DNA of 64,000 nt, from assembly GCA_045660545.1 (NCBI GenBank), contig JAZREA010000021.1:1-64000 (forward strand), in the 5' to 3' direction. This document shows positions 25,290 through 33,974 of the stretch, piece by piece. The position numbers were made by a program, and so were the translations under genes. The notes under the pieces were generated by a model. It worked only from the letters and a program-made list of their open reading frames with translations. It searched no databases and had not been told where the DNA came from. Numbering within the stretch: position 1 is the stretch's first letter; each line of letters opens with the position of its first letter. The stretch comes from JAZREA01 sp045660545. GTDB lineage: Bacteria > Bacillota > Clostridia > Monoglobales > Firm-18.

Positions 25290-26375
25290 ATGCGCGTAGT
25301 TTTAGCAGGCGGCGGCACAGCAGGGCACATCAACCCTGCGCTTGCAATACCCGATAAAATAAAGAAAAATCAGCCCGACAGCAAAATCCTCTTTGTCGGA
25401 ACCAAAAGTGGAATGGAAAGTAAGCTTGTTCCGCAGTCGGGATACAAAATTGAATTTATAGAAGTAAGCGGCCTTTCCAGAAAGGCTCGCCTTAAAAACA
25501 TAGGTGCTGTTATAAAAGCGGCAAAAGCCTTTGCGAGGTGCAAAAAGATTATAAAAGACTTTTCGCCCGATGTGGTAATCGGTACGGGCGGCTACGTTTC
25601 CGGCCCGCTTGTTTACGCGGCGGCGTCCCTAAAAATACCGACACTTATCCACGAGCAAAACGTGTTTGCAGGTCTTACTAGCAAGCTCCTTGCTCCAAAG
25701 GTAGACACAATCTGTATAAGCTTTAAAGAAAGCCGTAAAAACTTTACCAACGCAAAAAACATAGTACTCACAGGCAATCCGTTAAGAGAAGCACTCTTTT
25801 CCCTTACATACATTGATGCACGAAAGAAGCTCAGCCTTGACGACAAGCCGTTTATAGTAGCGTTTGGCGGAAGCCTCGGTGCCAAGCGTCTTAACGAAGC
25901 TATGATAAAATACATAGAAAATATGCCGGACAACAGCTGCAACATTCTCTTCGCAACCGGCGAAAGAGAGTACGATTTTGTGCAAAACGAGCTTAAAAAT
26001 GTGAAAAAAAGCGGCGTAAAAGTTGTAAAATATATACACAACATGGATGAGGCTATGCAATCAGCCGACCTTTTAGTCTGCCGTGCAGGAGCGCTAACTA
26101 TAAGCGAAATCAACGCTCTCGGCAAGCCTTCGGTACTTATCCCTTCGCCCAACGTAACCGACAACCACCAGTTCTACAACGCCAAGGCGCTTTGCGACAA
26201 CAAGGCGGCTGTCATGATAGAAGAAGCCGACCTTACGGACCAAAAGTTCAAAGAGCTTGTAGACAACATTTTGTTCGATAAATCCAGACTAAAAGCCATG
26301 AGCGAAAGCTCAAAAAGCATGGGAATTAAAAACGCAACGGACCTAATATATAACGAGATATTAAAAATTGTCTGA
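25290..26375 (+). CDS. murG: UDP-GlcNAc:lipid I N-acetylglucosamine transferase
   Basis: Peripheral membrane GT-B enzyme (361 residues) converting lipid I to lipid II. The N-terminus has AGGGTAGHINPALAI (residues about 5-19), followed by GTGGYVSGPLVYAA, HEQNVFAGL, FGGSLGAKRLNEA and CRAGALTISEINALGKPS; all are MurG landmarks. AGAAAGG lies upstream of the ATG. It is the last gene of the local dcw segment, followed by a strong terminator; murB, ftsQ, ftsA and ftsZ are not in the window. Confidence 0.97.
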   Translation: MRVVLAGGGTAGHINPALAIPDKIKKNQPDSKILFVGTKSGMESKLVPQSGYKIEFIEVSGLSRKARLKNIGAVIKAAKAFARCKKIIKDFSPDVVIGTGGYVSGPLVYAAASLKIPTLIHEQNVFAGLTSKLLAPKVDTICISFKESRKNFTNAKNIVLTGNPLREALFSLTYIDARKKLSLDDKPFIVAFGGSLGAKRLNEAMIKYIENMPDNSCNILFATGEREYDFVQNELKNVKKSGVKVVKYIHNMDEAMQSADLLVCRAGALTISEINALGKPSVLIPSPNVTDNHQFYNAKALCDNKAAVMIEEADLTDQKFKELVDNILFDKSRLKAMSESSKSMGIKNATDLIYNEILKIV

Positions 26376-26383
26376 AAAATGCA

Positions 26384-26422
26384 AAAACCCCGTCAACATA
26401 ACGTTGACGGGGTTTTACTTTT
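26384..26422. terminator. Strong bidirectional terminator between murG and a convergent gene
   Basis: AAAACCCCGTCAAC (26384-26397) and GTTGACGGGGTTTT (26403-26416) pair perfectly over 14 bp with a 5-nt loop. T-rich sequence follows on the plus strand and the A-rich left arm gives a T-run on the minus strand. Confidence 0.92.
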
Positions 26423-26426
26423 TTAT

Positions 26427-27251
26427 TTATTCTTCTTTCTTTTCTTCTTTTGTTTCTTCCGGTTTTTCTTCTATAACTTCTTCTGTAATTTCTTCAACAT
26501 CATCTTCAATAACTATAAACGGCTCTTCATAAAGCTCGTCTTCGTCTGCCTCAATGCCGGCAGCTTTCTTTTTAGCCCTTGAAATTATAACCAAAGCCAC
26601 AATCGCAGCTATTGCAAGGATAATCAAAACAATAAGCACAATCGCAAGCCAGTTGTAGCTTGTTGTCACAGCTACTATTGTGCCGCTTTCGCCTGCGTAC
26701 AAAACCTTTTCGATTCCGCCTCTTACTCTGTCAGCGTTTGTGTAGCTTACAAATCCGTTAGTTAAAAACCTGACAGTCGCATACACTTCACCGTCCTCAA
26801 GGCCTGTTTGAGAAAGAGTGCCTATAAGATAAAGGTAAGTTGTCTTTGTGGAGAAAAGTCCCTTGTCCACCACATAGTCGATACCGCTGTAATTAAGGTC
26901 GTCCTTGGTAACCTGATTAGCAGCCATAGACATAGTCTTTACTCCGTCCTTATCCTCAATCGTCGCTTCTAAACCAGAAGCTGCCGCCTGCGCGTACAAA
27001 TACTGCAAGTCTTCGTCATTACCGGTAAAAAACTGTGAAACAGCAATAGTTTCTTCGCCCGTAAAATCATATACCAAAGTAGGCTTAACGCTCTGTAAGC
27101 TGGGTGCACTTTCAACAGGTGCAGCCTCGTCCTCCGAAATAACGATTTCTTCATTCGAAGTCACCTCAGGCTCGTCTGCAAATGCTACAAAATTAACACC
27201 CATAACAGTTACAAGTGTCAAAGCCATTATTATTGCTAAAAACTTCTTCAT
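26427..27251 (-). CDS. Exported single-pass membrane protein of unknown function
   Basis: A 274-residue protein I do not recognise. It has a clear signal peptide (residues 1-25, ending VAFADEP), an acidic linker, a predicted folded extracellular region (about 55-190, with YDFTGEETIAVSQFF), a strong membrane segment (about 202-226), a basic stop-transfer RAKKK, and a very acidic cytoplasmic tail (about 235-274) rich in E and K. No catalytic motif is visible. It is a single-gene unit with its own promoter and a terminator shared with murG. It could be a surface sensor or structural protein; there is no direct evidence. Confidence 0.7.
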   Translation of the reverse strand: MKKFLAIIMALTLVTVMGVNFVAFADEPEVTSNEEIVISEDEAAPVESAPSLQSVKPTLVYDFTGEETIAVSQFFTGNDEDLQYLYAQAAASGLEATIEDKDGVKTMSMAANQVTKDDLNYSGIDYVVDKGLFSTKTTYLYLIGTLSQTGLEDGEVYATVRFLTNGFVSYTNADRVRGGIEKVLYAGESGTIVAVTTSYNWLAIVLIVLIILAIAAIVALVIISRAKKKAAGIEADEDELYEEPFIVIEDDVEEITEEVIEEKPEETKEEKKEE

Positions 27252-27283
27252 CTTTCACTTCTCCTAACAAATGTAATAAAGTA

Positions 27284-27312
27284 ATTATACAACTATTGAA
27301 AATAATAGTCAA
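27284..27312 (-). promoter_or_regulatory. Promoter of the 26427-27251 gene
   Basis: On the minus strand TTGACT (plus 27307-27312), 17-bp spacer, TATAAT (plus 27284-27289). The match to the vegetative consensus is very good. Confidence 0.75.
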
Positions 27313-27314
27313 CA

Positions 27315-28535
27315 TTATTTTTCTTTTCTTAACATACTGTTAACATCTGCACGATGTGGCAATTTTACCCTTACCATCATCTTGCCGTGCGGCGCGCTTT
27401 CTATGTCCTCGCCCTTTTCGTTTTGCATCGTATCAAGCGTAAAATCAAAGGTTTTGCCAAACGGCTGCATAACCTCAATCTTTTCTCCCAAAGAGAACTT
27501 GTTCTTTTGCATTACTACTGCGTTGCCCTCGTCATCACATTCCTTTACGACGCCGACAACCTCATAGTCTCTGATATAGGCGCTGCTGTCGTAAACCTGC
27601 CCTTCGGCAGTGGGTGCGCCGTGCCAGAATCCGTGCGAATACACCCTGTGGCTGACCTTTCCGAGCTCCTCTAACACACTTTTGTCAAAGACATATTTTT
27701 CCGGATTTTCCATGTATCTGTCCAGTTCCTGACGGTATGCCTTTACTGTGTTTGCGACGTAATATTCACTCTTTACTCTGCCCTCTATCTTAAAGCTTGT
27801 AACACCACTGTCAACAAGCTCGGGTATAAACTCAATCAGGCACAAATCCTTGGAGTTGAAAAAGTAGCTTCCGTTGTCGCCCTCAAAGACGGGCATATAT
27901 TCGCCGGGCCTTTTTTCCTCCATAAGATAGTACTTCCATCTGCAAGGCTGTGCGCAAGCGCCCCTGTTAGCCTCGCGTCCTGTCATAAAGCTGCTGAGCA
28001 AGCACCTGCCCGAGTACGAAACGCACATCGCACCGTGGACAAAAAGCTCCAGCTCTAAGGAGGAGGCCGTCTTTTGCCTTAGCTCCTTTACCTCAGGATA
28101 CGTCATCTCACGGGAGAGGACAACTCTTGACGCGCCCATCTTATGCCACACATTTGCACTTGCGTAGTTATTTGTGTTAGCCTGCGTGCTTACGTGGATA
28201 TCAAGCTTCGGCGCAGCCTCCTTAACCGCATGAAAGCCACCGAGGTCCGAAACGATAATCGCGTCCGCGCCATAAGAGTATATCTTTTGTGCAAATTCTG
28301 CCAGCGGCTCGATGTCGTTATTTTTCATGATAACATTTGTTGTTATATAAATCTTCCTGCCGTTTTCCCTGGCAAAGTCGATGCCCCTTTTTAGCTCGTC
28401 GTCGGTAAAATTATTGCACGCTACGCGCATCGAAAATTCCTCGCCGCCGAGGTAAACCGCGTCTGCACCATACTGCACCGCAGCCACAAGCTTGTCATAA
28501 TCTCCGGCAGGAGCCAATATTTCAGGTTTAATCAA
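27315..28535 (-). CDS. U32-family tRNA U34 hydroxylation protein (TrhP-like)
   Basis: A 406-residue member of the peptidase U32 family (PEILAPAGDYDKLVAAVQYGADAVY start). The cysteine-bearing GACAQPCRWKYYL and the family signature FKIEGRVKSEYYVANTV lie in the centre. Despite the old name, B. subtilis TrhP1/P2 (YrrN/YrrO) and E. coli TrhP/RlhA relatives hydroxylate RNA using prephenate-derived metabolites. The gene lies 11 bp downstream of the trmR-like methyltransferase, which completes 5-methoxyuridine at tRNA position 34, as in B. subtilis. Only one TrhP-type gene is present here, against two in B. subtilis. Confidence 0.85.
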   Translation of the reverse strand: MIKPEILAPAGDYDKLVAAVQYGADAVYLGGEEFSMRVACNNFTDDELKRGIDFARENGRKIYITTNVIMKNNDIEPLAEFAQKIYSYGADAIIVSDLGGFHAVKEAAPKLDIHVSTQANTNNYASANVWHKMGASRVVLSREMTYPEVKELRQKTASSLELELFVHGAMCVSYSGRCLLSSFMTGREANRGACAQPCRWKYYLMEEKRPGEYMPVFEGDNGSYFFNSKDLCLIEFIPELVDSGVTSFKIEGRVKSEYYVANTVKAYRQELDRYMENPEKYVFDKSVLEELGKVSHRVYSHGFWHGAPTAEGQVYDSSAYIRDYEVVGVVKECDDEGNAVVMQKNKFSLGEKIEVMQPFGKTFDFTLDTMQNEKGEDIESAPHGKMMVRVKLPHRADVNSMLRKEK

Positions 28536-28546
28536 GCTTATCCCTC

Positions 28547-29200
28547 CTACACCTTTTTATAGCTTATTGCCGCCCCGTCCCCCACGGGAACAATAACGGT
28601 ATTAAGCTCAGGCATATTGCATATCGTGTCAAGATACTTCCTGAGCCTCTTTATAATCGTAACCTTGCGCCGCTGATAAAGCTCGTCTGTTGCAACCATT
28701 CCTTTGTAGAGGATGTTGTCGCTGAATATGATTCCGCCTTTTTTTAAAAGCCTCATACAGTGTGGCAAAAATTCAAGATACTGCCCCTTTGCCGCATCCA
28801 CAAAGATAAAGTCAAACTCGCCGTTAATTCCTTCTAATATTTCAAGAGCGTCGCCGCAGTGTACGTCAATCTGCTCTTCAAGACCTGCTTTTTTAATATT
28901 GGAAAAAAGCGGCTCAAACACATTTTCGTCGCGCTCGATAGTTGTAACGTGCGCGCCGGAAGACGCCATAATTATAGAAGAATATCCAATCGCCGCGCCT
29001 ATTTCAAGCACCTTTTTGGCCCCCGAAAACAAAAGCATATTCTCGATAAGCCTGATTGTCTCGGGCTGTGCGATGGGAACTTCGTGCTCTTTTGCATAGC
29101 CTTCGATTTCCAAAAGCAGCCCCTCGCTCTTTTTCATCGTGCGCCTGATGTAGCGGGTTATATATTCATAGTTAATGTTATGTTCGTCGTTGTTTTGCAT
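28547..29200 (-). CDS. trmR: tRNA 5-hydroxyuridine methyltransferase (TrmR-like O-methyltransferase)
   Basis: SAM-dependent O-methyltransferase of 217 residues (Methyltransf_3 fold), with VLEIGAAIGYSSIIMA (motif I, about 66-81), VTTIERDENV and FDFIFVDAAKGQYLEFLP; the aspartates of the last are metal ligands in this fold. The immediate neighbours, an mltG-like gene upstream and a U32 gene downstream, match the B. subtilis yrrL-yrrM-yrrN/O order, in which YrrM/TrmR methylates 5-hydroxyuridine-34. That synteny supports the specific function over a generic catechol methyltransferase. Confidence 0.85.
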   Translation of the reverse strand: MQNNDEHNINYEYITRYIRRTMKKSEGLLLEIEGYAKEHEVPIAQPETIRLIENMLLFSGAKKVLEIGAAIGYSSIIMASSGAHVTTIERDENVFEPLFSNIKKAGLEEQIDVHCGDALEILEGINGEFDFIFVDAAKGQYLEFLPHCMRLLKKGGIIFSDNILYKGMVATDELYQRRKVTIIKRLRKYLDTICNMPELNTVIVPVGDGAAISYKKV

Positions 29201-29211
29201 GGGTTACCTCT

Positions 29212-30222
29212 TTACTGATTTTGTTGCACCGCCCTGTTGTGCTCTTCAAATGTCTTTGAAAACACGTGCCCTGAAAGGTCGGACTTTGCAACAAAGAAAT
29301 AATAGTCGTGCTTTTCGGGGTAAAGCGCCGCTAAAATTGCACTCTCTCCCGGGGACGCTATCGGTCCGACAGGAAGTCCGTCGTACTTATATGTGTTGTA
29401 CAAAGAATCTATCTCTGTGTCGGCTATTGAAAGCACGGGCTTTCTGTCTTTTAGTATATACTGTACTGTCGCACAGGATTGAAGCCTCATGTTGTTATTG
29501 ATTCTGTTATAAAACACTCCCGACACCTTTTTATGCTCCGTAGCGTTTGCCGCCTCGCGCTCTATTACAGAGGCCAGAGTTATCACGTCATAGTCCGTCA
29601 TTCCAAGCTCTGCCGCGCGTTTTTTACACTCCGCAGTATATACACGGTCAAAAGCCGCAAGCATTGTGTCTATGATGTCGTGCGCAGTCATTCCGTACGA
29701 AAACTCGTACGTTGCGGGGAACAAAAATCCCTCCAGCCTGTGTTCAACACCGTCGCGTTCTTTAACAAAGTCGTAGTCAAAGTCGCCCTCGTCTGCACAT
29801 TTCATAAAGCTTTTGGCGCTGACCAGCCCTACATCCTCGCACGCTTTTGCAATCAGCCTAAGCTCGTACCCTTCGGGGATTACGACCCTTACGTTTTCAG
29901 AAGTGCCAAACTCGCTTAGCTGCGCGCAAACCTGGCTGTACGACATATCGGTCGTAAAAACATGACCGCCATACTGAAAGGCGGGATATTTACCCTTTGC
30001 GTAAAGGGTAAAAAGCTTTCTGTATTTAATTATACCTTCATCTTTTAGCTCCTGTGCAATTTCGCCCAGCGTCTCGCCGGAGCGGATTTCAAGATAAACG
30101 CCCGTGTTGTTCCCACCCACGCCGAAAACATCTTTAAACGCAGGCACAGCTAAAACCAAGGCAACAACCGCCAAAGCCAAAAGAAACAGCCCTTTGTGTT
30201 TCAACTTTCGCATAAGTTTCAC
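29212..30222 (-). CDS. mltG: Endolytic murein transglycosylase
   Basis: Membrane-anchored YceG/MltG-family enzyme, about 336 residues, that cleaves nascent glycan strands. It has an N-terminal basic segment and one hydrophobic helix (about 7-28), then a LysM-like region SGETLGEIAQELKDEGII, and the catalytic-domain motifs TLASVIEREAAN (with the catalytic glutamate) and YNTYKYDGLPVGPIASPG. I chose GTG at 30222 since GAAAGG lies 6 nt upstream; ATG 30213 is also possible. It precedes trmR by 11 bp. Confidence 0.93.
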   Translation of the reverse strand: MKLMRKLKHKGLFLLALAVVALVLAVPAFKDVFGVGGNNTGVYLEIRSGETLGEIAQELKDEGIIKYRKLFTLYAKGKYPAFQYGGHVFTTDMSYSQVCAQLSEFGTSENVRVVIPEGYELRLIAKACEDVGLVSAKSFMKCADEGDFDYDFVKERDGVEHRLEGFLFPATYEFSYGMTAHDIIDTMLAAFDRVYTAECKKRAAELGMTDYDVITLASVIEREAANATEHKKVSGVFYNRINNNMRLQSCATVQYILKDRKPVLSIADTEIDSLYNTYKYDGLPVGPIASPGESAILAALYPEKHDYYFFVAKSDLSGHVFSKTFEEHNRAVQQNQ

Positions 30223-30232
30223 TTTTAACCTT

Positions 30233-31123
30233 TCAATATAAAAAATTCTTAAAAACATACCCTACAAGTAACAAAACCGTCGGAATGTTCAAAAACGAAA
30301 GCGGCGGCCTGTATATAGCGTTGTCCTCTATACTCTCCATAGTCCTTACGTCGTATATCTGATATATCGCAAAGAATATTACCCCAAGGCCCAACACCGC
30401 CACAAGCGCCAAAAAGCCAACACCGCTAAGCTCGGTGTAAATATTCATAAAATAGTCCAGAAAAACCCCGCACACGTTAAAAGAAAAATGCACAATAACC
30501 GCGGCCAAAACCGACCCGGTCATCAACACAACATACGCGAGTATCATTCCTATAAGCAAATGTCCCAAAAACGAAGAAAAGTCGTTGTGCAAAAGCGCAA
30601 ACGCCAAAGACGACACCACCATAGCCGAAAAAGTGCCGTACTTATAAACCGAATCAAGCACCAACCCTCTTACAAGGAACTCTTCGAAAAAAGCAGGAAC
30701 CAGTCCCACCACCAAAACCATCATCATAACCTCTGCCAAGTCTGACGGGGGCCTTGATATAACGCTCAGCTGTTCTCCCTTGATACTTTGCACAAATATA
30801 CTAAGCGGTATATTTATCAAAATCGCCACCGGCTGAGAAAACGCACCCAGCAAGACACACATCGCACCCTGCTTTTGTGTAAGGGCGTTTGTTTTAAAGG
30901 TGGCCTTAAAGTCCGCGCGCCTGATTGCAAAACCCAAAGCACAAGGCACACCCACAGCAACAATCTGCGTAAGCAGTATGTATATAACATCGGTCACCGT
31001 CTCGCTGTCTAAGCGGATATATTTCCCAACAACAAACGATATAAAAAACTGAAGGTAAAACGCCGCCGCAACAAGCCAGCTGCATAAATTGTATGAAATT
31101 TTTCTGCTTTTGTTACTCAACAC
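30233..31123 (-). CDS. CPBP-family intramembrane glutamic endopeptidase
   Basis: Polytopic membrane protein of 296 residues with about eight helices. Motif 1 FFEEFLVRGLV (EExxxR, near residue 138), motif 2 ALLHNDFSSFLGHLLIG (near 175-190) and motif 3 VIVHFSFNVCG (HxxxN) give the full CAAX protease/bacteriocin-processing (CPBP, Abi) signature. Bacterial members are linked to peptide processing, immunity or pilus/adhesin maturation, but the substrate is unknown here. It follows the DJ-1-like gene by 10 bp and is upstream of mltG by 10 bp. Confidence 0.88.
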   Translation of the reverse strand: MLSNKSRKISYNLCSWLVAAAFYLQFFISFVVGKYIRLDSETVTDVIYILLTQIVAVGVPCALGFAIRRADFKATFKTNALTQKQGAMCVLLGAFSQPVAILINIPLSIFVQSIKGEQLSVISRPPSDLAEVMMMVLVVGLVPAFFEEFLVRGLVLDSVYKYGTFSAMVVSSLAFALLHNDFSSFLGHLLIGMILAYVVLMTGSVLAAVIVHFSFNVCGVFLDYFMNIYTELSGVGFLALVAVLGLGVIFFAIYQIYDVRTMESIEDNAIYRPPLSFLNIPTVLLLVGYVFKNFLY

Positions 31124-31133
31124 AAAAACCTTC

Positions 31134-31685
31134 TTATCTGTACATTATAGCCTTTGCAACCTGCTCGGAGGCCGACTTATCCTTTATATACTCCAAAATC
31201 GCAAGAGAAAAGTCCATAGCCGTTCCCATACCTCTTGATGTAATAACGTTTCTGTCTGTCACAACGGCATCTTCGCAGTACTCTGCTTTGCCCATAAGCT
31301 GCTCAAAGCCGGGGTAACTTGTCGCCTTAAAGCCGTCTAAATATCCATATTTGCCCAAAACGCTCGGCGCCGCACATATAGCGCACACAAGCTTGTTGTT
31401 TTCAAACATATGTTCTAAAAGATGCTCGGTATCCTTGTTGTTTCCTAAGTTTTCTGTTCCTTTAAGCCCACCGGGCAAAATCACAGCATCAACAGAGGAA
31501 TAGTCGATGTTTAAAATCGTGTCGTCAGCGTCCACTAAGATGTCGTGCGCTCCGCACACACAAAGCTCCTCCGTAATAGAAAAGGTCTTAATATCAACCC
31601 CTCCACGCCTTAAAACGTCGACAGGAGTAAGCGCCTCTATCTCTTCAAATCCGTCTGCCAATAACAAAGCTACCAAAAAAATCAT
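31134..31685 (-). CDS. DJ-1/PfpI (ThiJ) superfamily protein
   Basis: Small soluble protein of 183 residues with the DJ-1 pattern: a conserved glutamate in ADGFEEIEALTP (E14/E15), the nucleophile elbow cysteine in CAICAAPSVLG (C104), and TSRGMGTAMDFSLAILEYI near the C-terminus. Members act in stress protection or glyoxal/deglycation chemistry, and the older name thiazole biosynthesis protein is not well supported. Coupled to the upstream DUF2156 gene by a 4-bp overlap. Confidence 0.88.
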   Translation of the reverse strand: MIFLVALLLADGFEEIEALTPVDVLRRGGVDIKTFSITEELCVCGAHDILVDADDTILNIDYSSVDAVILPGGLKGTENLGNNKDTEHLLEHMFENNKLVCAICAAPSVLGKYGYLDGFKATSYPGFEQLMGKAEYCEDAVVTDRNVITSRGMGTAMDFSLAILEYIKDKSASEQVAKAIMYR

Positions 31686-32557
31686 CTCCTGATTACTTTA
31701 AATTTTTCGACCATAAAGGCCGGTCTGTATGAAAGCTTCGCCTTTTTTAAACCTTCAAGTCCGCAGTCGTCCTCTCGGTTTATATATTTATACTCGCTCC
31801 ACTCGTTTTCGGCGAACATCTGGTTAATCGCAGCATAAGAGCCAACGTAATTTACATCCGCCTTTTCGACGTGGATTACAGCTGTTTTGTCGTTTAACTT
31901 CTCGCCGAGAGTAAAGGCGACAATCTTGCCGTCTACCTTTAACATCGCGCCCTTGATGTCGAGCGTGTCAAGATTTTTAACCACGTCGGAAATCGAGTCG
32001 TACTCTGCCTTTAAATACTTGTTGTCAAGCTCCGCCCAGCCGTCGTACGCAGACATAATCGCGTCGTGGTCCGAGCTTTTGATCGGCAGATATTCGTATT
32101 TATAAGTCTTTTTAAATTTATTCAAGTGGTTTTTCTTCGCGTGCAGCTTCTTGCCCGCAAGGGTAATGAGGCTTTCCGTTTCGTAGACGTAGTCGGAATA
32201 TTTACTCATATCCTGCACCTCAAAGTTTGAAGTGTTGTCCTCTATAAAATCCGCCACATCACGAGTAACGCCGTAAAACTGAGGCCTCTCACCTATGCTC
32301 TCCATATAGTCGCACGCAAGCTCCGCCGCACGGAGCCTGTCTCCGTTACCTACGGGAAAGCGAAGCCCCGCAGGGTTGTCGCCATCCTTCGTCCACAGCA
32401 CCAGGCAGTCTTCTATGATTGCGTACCTTGTGCTATACGCCTTTCTCCATATATAAAGGCTGCCAAAGGCCATCTCGCACCCCATATTTTGCTCTGTTTT
32501 AAGATAACTGTTTATAATGTCCTTGTCCTCAAGCTCAACGGGCTTAAAGTCGATCAT
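31682..32557 (-). CDS. DUF2156 (phosphatidylglycerol lysyltransferase C-terminal-like) protein
   Basis: Cytosolic protein of 291 residues with a double GNAT-like fold pattern: KLHAKKNHLNKFKKTYKYEY, GAMLKVDGKIVAFTLGEKL, VHVEKADVNYVGSYAAINQMF and YINREDDCGLEGLKKAKLSY. These are the landmarks of DUF2156 proteins, which resemble the C-terminal transferase domain of MprF. Without the membrane flippase part, an aminoacyl-tRNA-dependent transferase or FemX-like role is only inference. It overlaps tmk by 4 bp upstream and the DJ-1 gene by 4 bp downstream. Confidence 0.85.
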   Translation of the reverse strand: MIDFKPVELEDKDIINSYLKTEQNMGCEMAFGSLYIWRKAYSTRYAIIEDCLVLWTKDGDNPAGLRFPVGNGDRLRAAELACDYMESIGERPQFYGVTRDVADFIEDNTSNFEVQDMSKYSDYVYETESLITLAGKKLHAKKNHLNKFKKTYKYEYLPIKSSDHDAIMSAYDGWAELDNKYLKAEYDSISDVVKNLDTLDIKGAMLKVDGKIVAFTLGEKLNDKTAVIHVEKADVNYVGSYAAINQMFAENEWSEYKYINREDDCGLEGLKKAKLSYRPAFMVEKFKVIRR

Positions 32558-33210
32558 ATATTCATCACCAATTCGTATATTTCGTTGCCAATTTCTTCCG
32601 GGCTTCTAAGAGCGCCGTCACGAACGCACTCAATCACCTTCCAGCCGCACTTTTTCGCCACATAAAGCGCGTTTTCGTAAGACTTTTTAATAAAATCCTG
32701 GTTGCTTTCGTGTATATCCTTTTGCTGCTGGCCTGTAATCTTGTTGTTTCTGTCCTTCATAAGCTCGCGGCTGACATCAGGAGGCACGTCTAAAAAGATT
32801 ACCAAGTCAGGCCTTGGAAGCTTCAAAAGCCCATACTCGTAGTCAAAAAGCCACTTTAAGTAGTCGTCCTTTTCCTGACCAACAAGCTTGCCTGCCTGAT
32901 GCACTGCATTAGATGTTGTGTAGCGGTCGCAAAGGATGAACAGACCGTCGTCGTAGTCGCGCTTCCAGTCTTTTAGGAAGCTTCCTACCCTGTCAACAGC
33001 ATAAAAGCTCGACGAAACGTAGGCTCCTACGTCCTCGGGCTTTTGCCCGAACTGCCCGCCGAGATACATCTTTACAAGCGCAGAAGTGTCGCTTTCGTAG
33101 TCGGGGAAGGTTAATTTCCTCACCCTCATTTTTTCACTCAGCTTGTCGTACAAAAGCTTGGTCTGCGTCTGCTTTCCGCTTCCGTCTACGCCCTCTATAA
33201 CAACTAACAT
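32554..33210 (-). CDS. tmk: Thymidylate kinase
   Basis: dTMP kinase, 218 residues, forming dTDP in DNA precursor synthesis. P-loop EGVDGSGKQTQTKLL (residues 5-19), DRYTTSNAVHQ (DR motif, near 95) and PDLVIFLDVPPDVS are diagnostic. It overlaps the thyX stop by 7 bp, so consecutive steps dUMP to dTMP to dTDP are encoded together. It belongs to the long minus-strand run beginning at 35342. Confidence 0.95.
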   Translation of the reverse strand: MLVVIEGVDGSGKQTQTKLLYDKLSEKMRVRKLTFPDYESDTSALVKMYLGGQFGQKPEDVGAYVSSSFYAVDRVGSFLKDWKRDYDDGLFILCDRYTTSNAVHQAGKLVGQEKDDYLKWLFDYEYGLLKLPRPDLVIFLDVPPDVSRELMKDRNNKITGQQQKDIHESNQDFIKKSYENALYVAKKCGWKVIECVRDGALRSPEEIGNEIYELVMNI

Positions 33211-33956
33211 AAATACTTCTCCCTTTTTTCAGCCATCTTTCCGCAAGACATCTTGCCCTCGGGGCATTTTCCCGCCACGCATGAAGGACCCGCGTACTTA
33301 AACAAAGTCGGAGCGACCTCTTTTACAAGCCTTAGCATCTCGTCGGCCATAGCGCGTATCTCCCACTGTGCTCTTTCGCAGCAGCGGTGCCTGAACATAT
33401 TCATAAGCGAGCGCGCGTTAAAGGTCATAACAATCTTGGTTTCACAAGCGTTTGGTAAAACAAACCTTGCGTCCTCAATCGCCATCTTCTCGGCAGCCTT
33501 TTCTTCAACTCCTGCCGATATGTGATTTTGCTTTAAAATCTCGGTTAAGCTGTCGTACTGCTTTTGCAGATTTTCCATAGTCGAAATATAAATTTCGCTG
33601 GCCCTTTTGTCCTTTTTAATCTCGGGCGGCACTATGTATGAAAACTGTCCCTCTGTAACATACCTTTGCGACTTAACGCTGTAACTTGCAAGTCGGTGCC
33701 TTGTAATCTGCGCCAAAAGCGACCTGCTCACGCCCTCTACACCAAAGGTAAAGGTAACGTGCTCAACAGGGCTTTCGTGGCCCAAATCCATAAGCCTTTG
33801 AATAAACTTTTCCGTCTTTTCATCATCAAGACCCTCATGTATGTGCTCAATATCCGAAGAAGAGTAACAAAGCTTCGCAGCCGTAGCCACAATCCTCTCC
33901 GGGTCCGCGGTATGTGCAAGTAACTTAACTTTAAGATTAGTTTCCATAACCTTCAC
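33204..33956 (-). CDS. thyX: FAD-dependent thymidylate synthase
   Basis: Flavin-dependent thymidylate synthase of 250 residues, converting dUMP to dTMP with methylene-tetrahydrofolate. The ThyX motif RHRx7S is RHRLASYSVKS (residues 86-96) followed by R98. FNARSLMNMFRHRCCERAQWEIR near the C-terminus is also typical. Start is uncertain: GTG at 33956 or ATG at 33947, with AAAGG/AAGG nearby for each. Linked to tmk by a 7-bp overlap. Confidence 0.95.
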   Translation of the reverse strand: MKVMETNLKVKLLAHTADPERIVATAAKLCYSSSDIEHIHEGLDDEKTEKFIQRLMDLGHESPVEHVTFTFGVEGVSRSLLAQITRHRLASYSVKSQRYVTEGQFSYIVPPEIKKDKRASEIYISTMENLQKQYDSLTEILKQNHISAGVEEKAAEKMAIEDARFVLPNACETKIVMTFNARSLMNMFRHRCCERAQWEIRAMADEMLRLVKEVAPTLFKYAGPSCVAGKCPEGKMSCGKMAEKREKYLC

Positions 33957-33974
33957 AGCCTTTCGTACAAACTT

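Noticed and set aside
30488..31012. Histidine- and lysine-rich plus-strand frames opposite the CPBP protease gene
   Set aside because: Composition is an antisense shadow of a hydrophobic gene; no ribosome site and no recognised domain.
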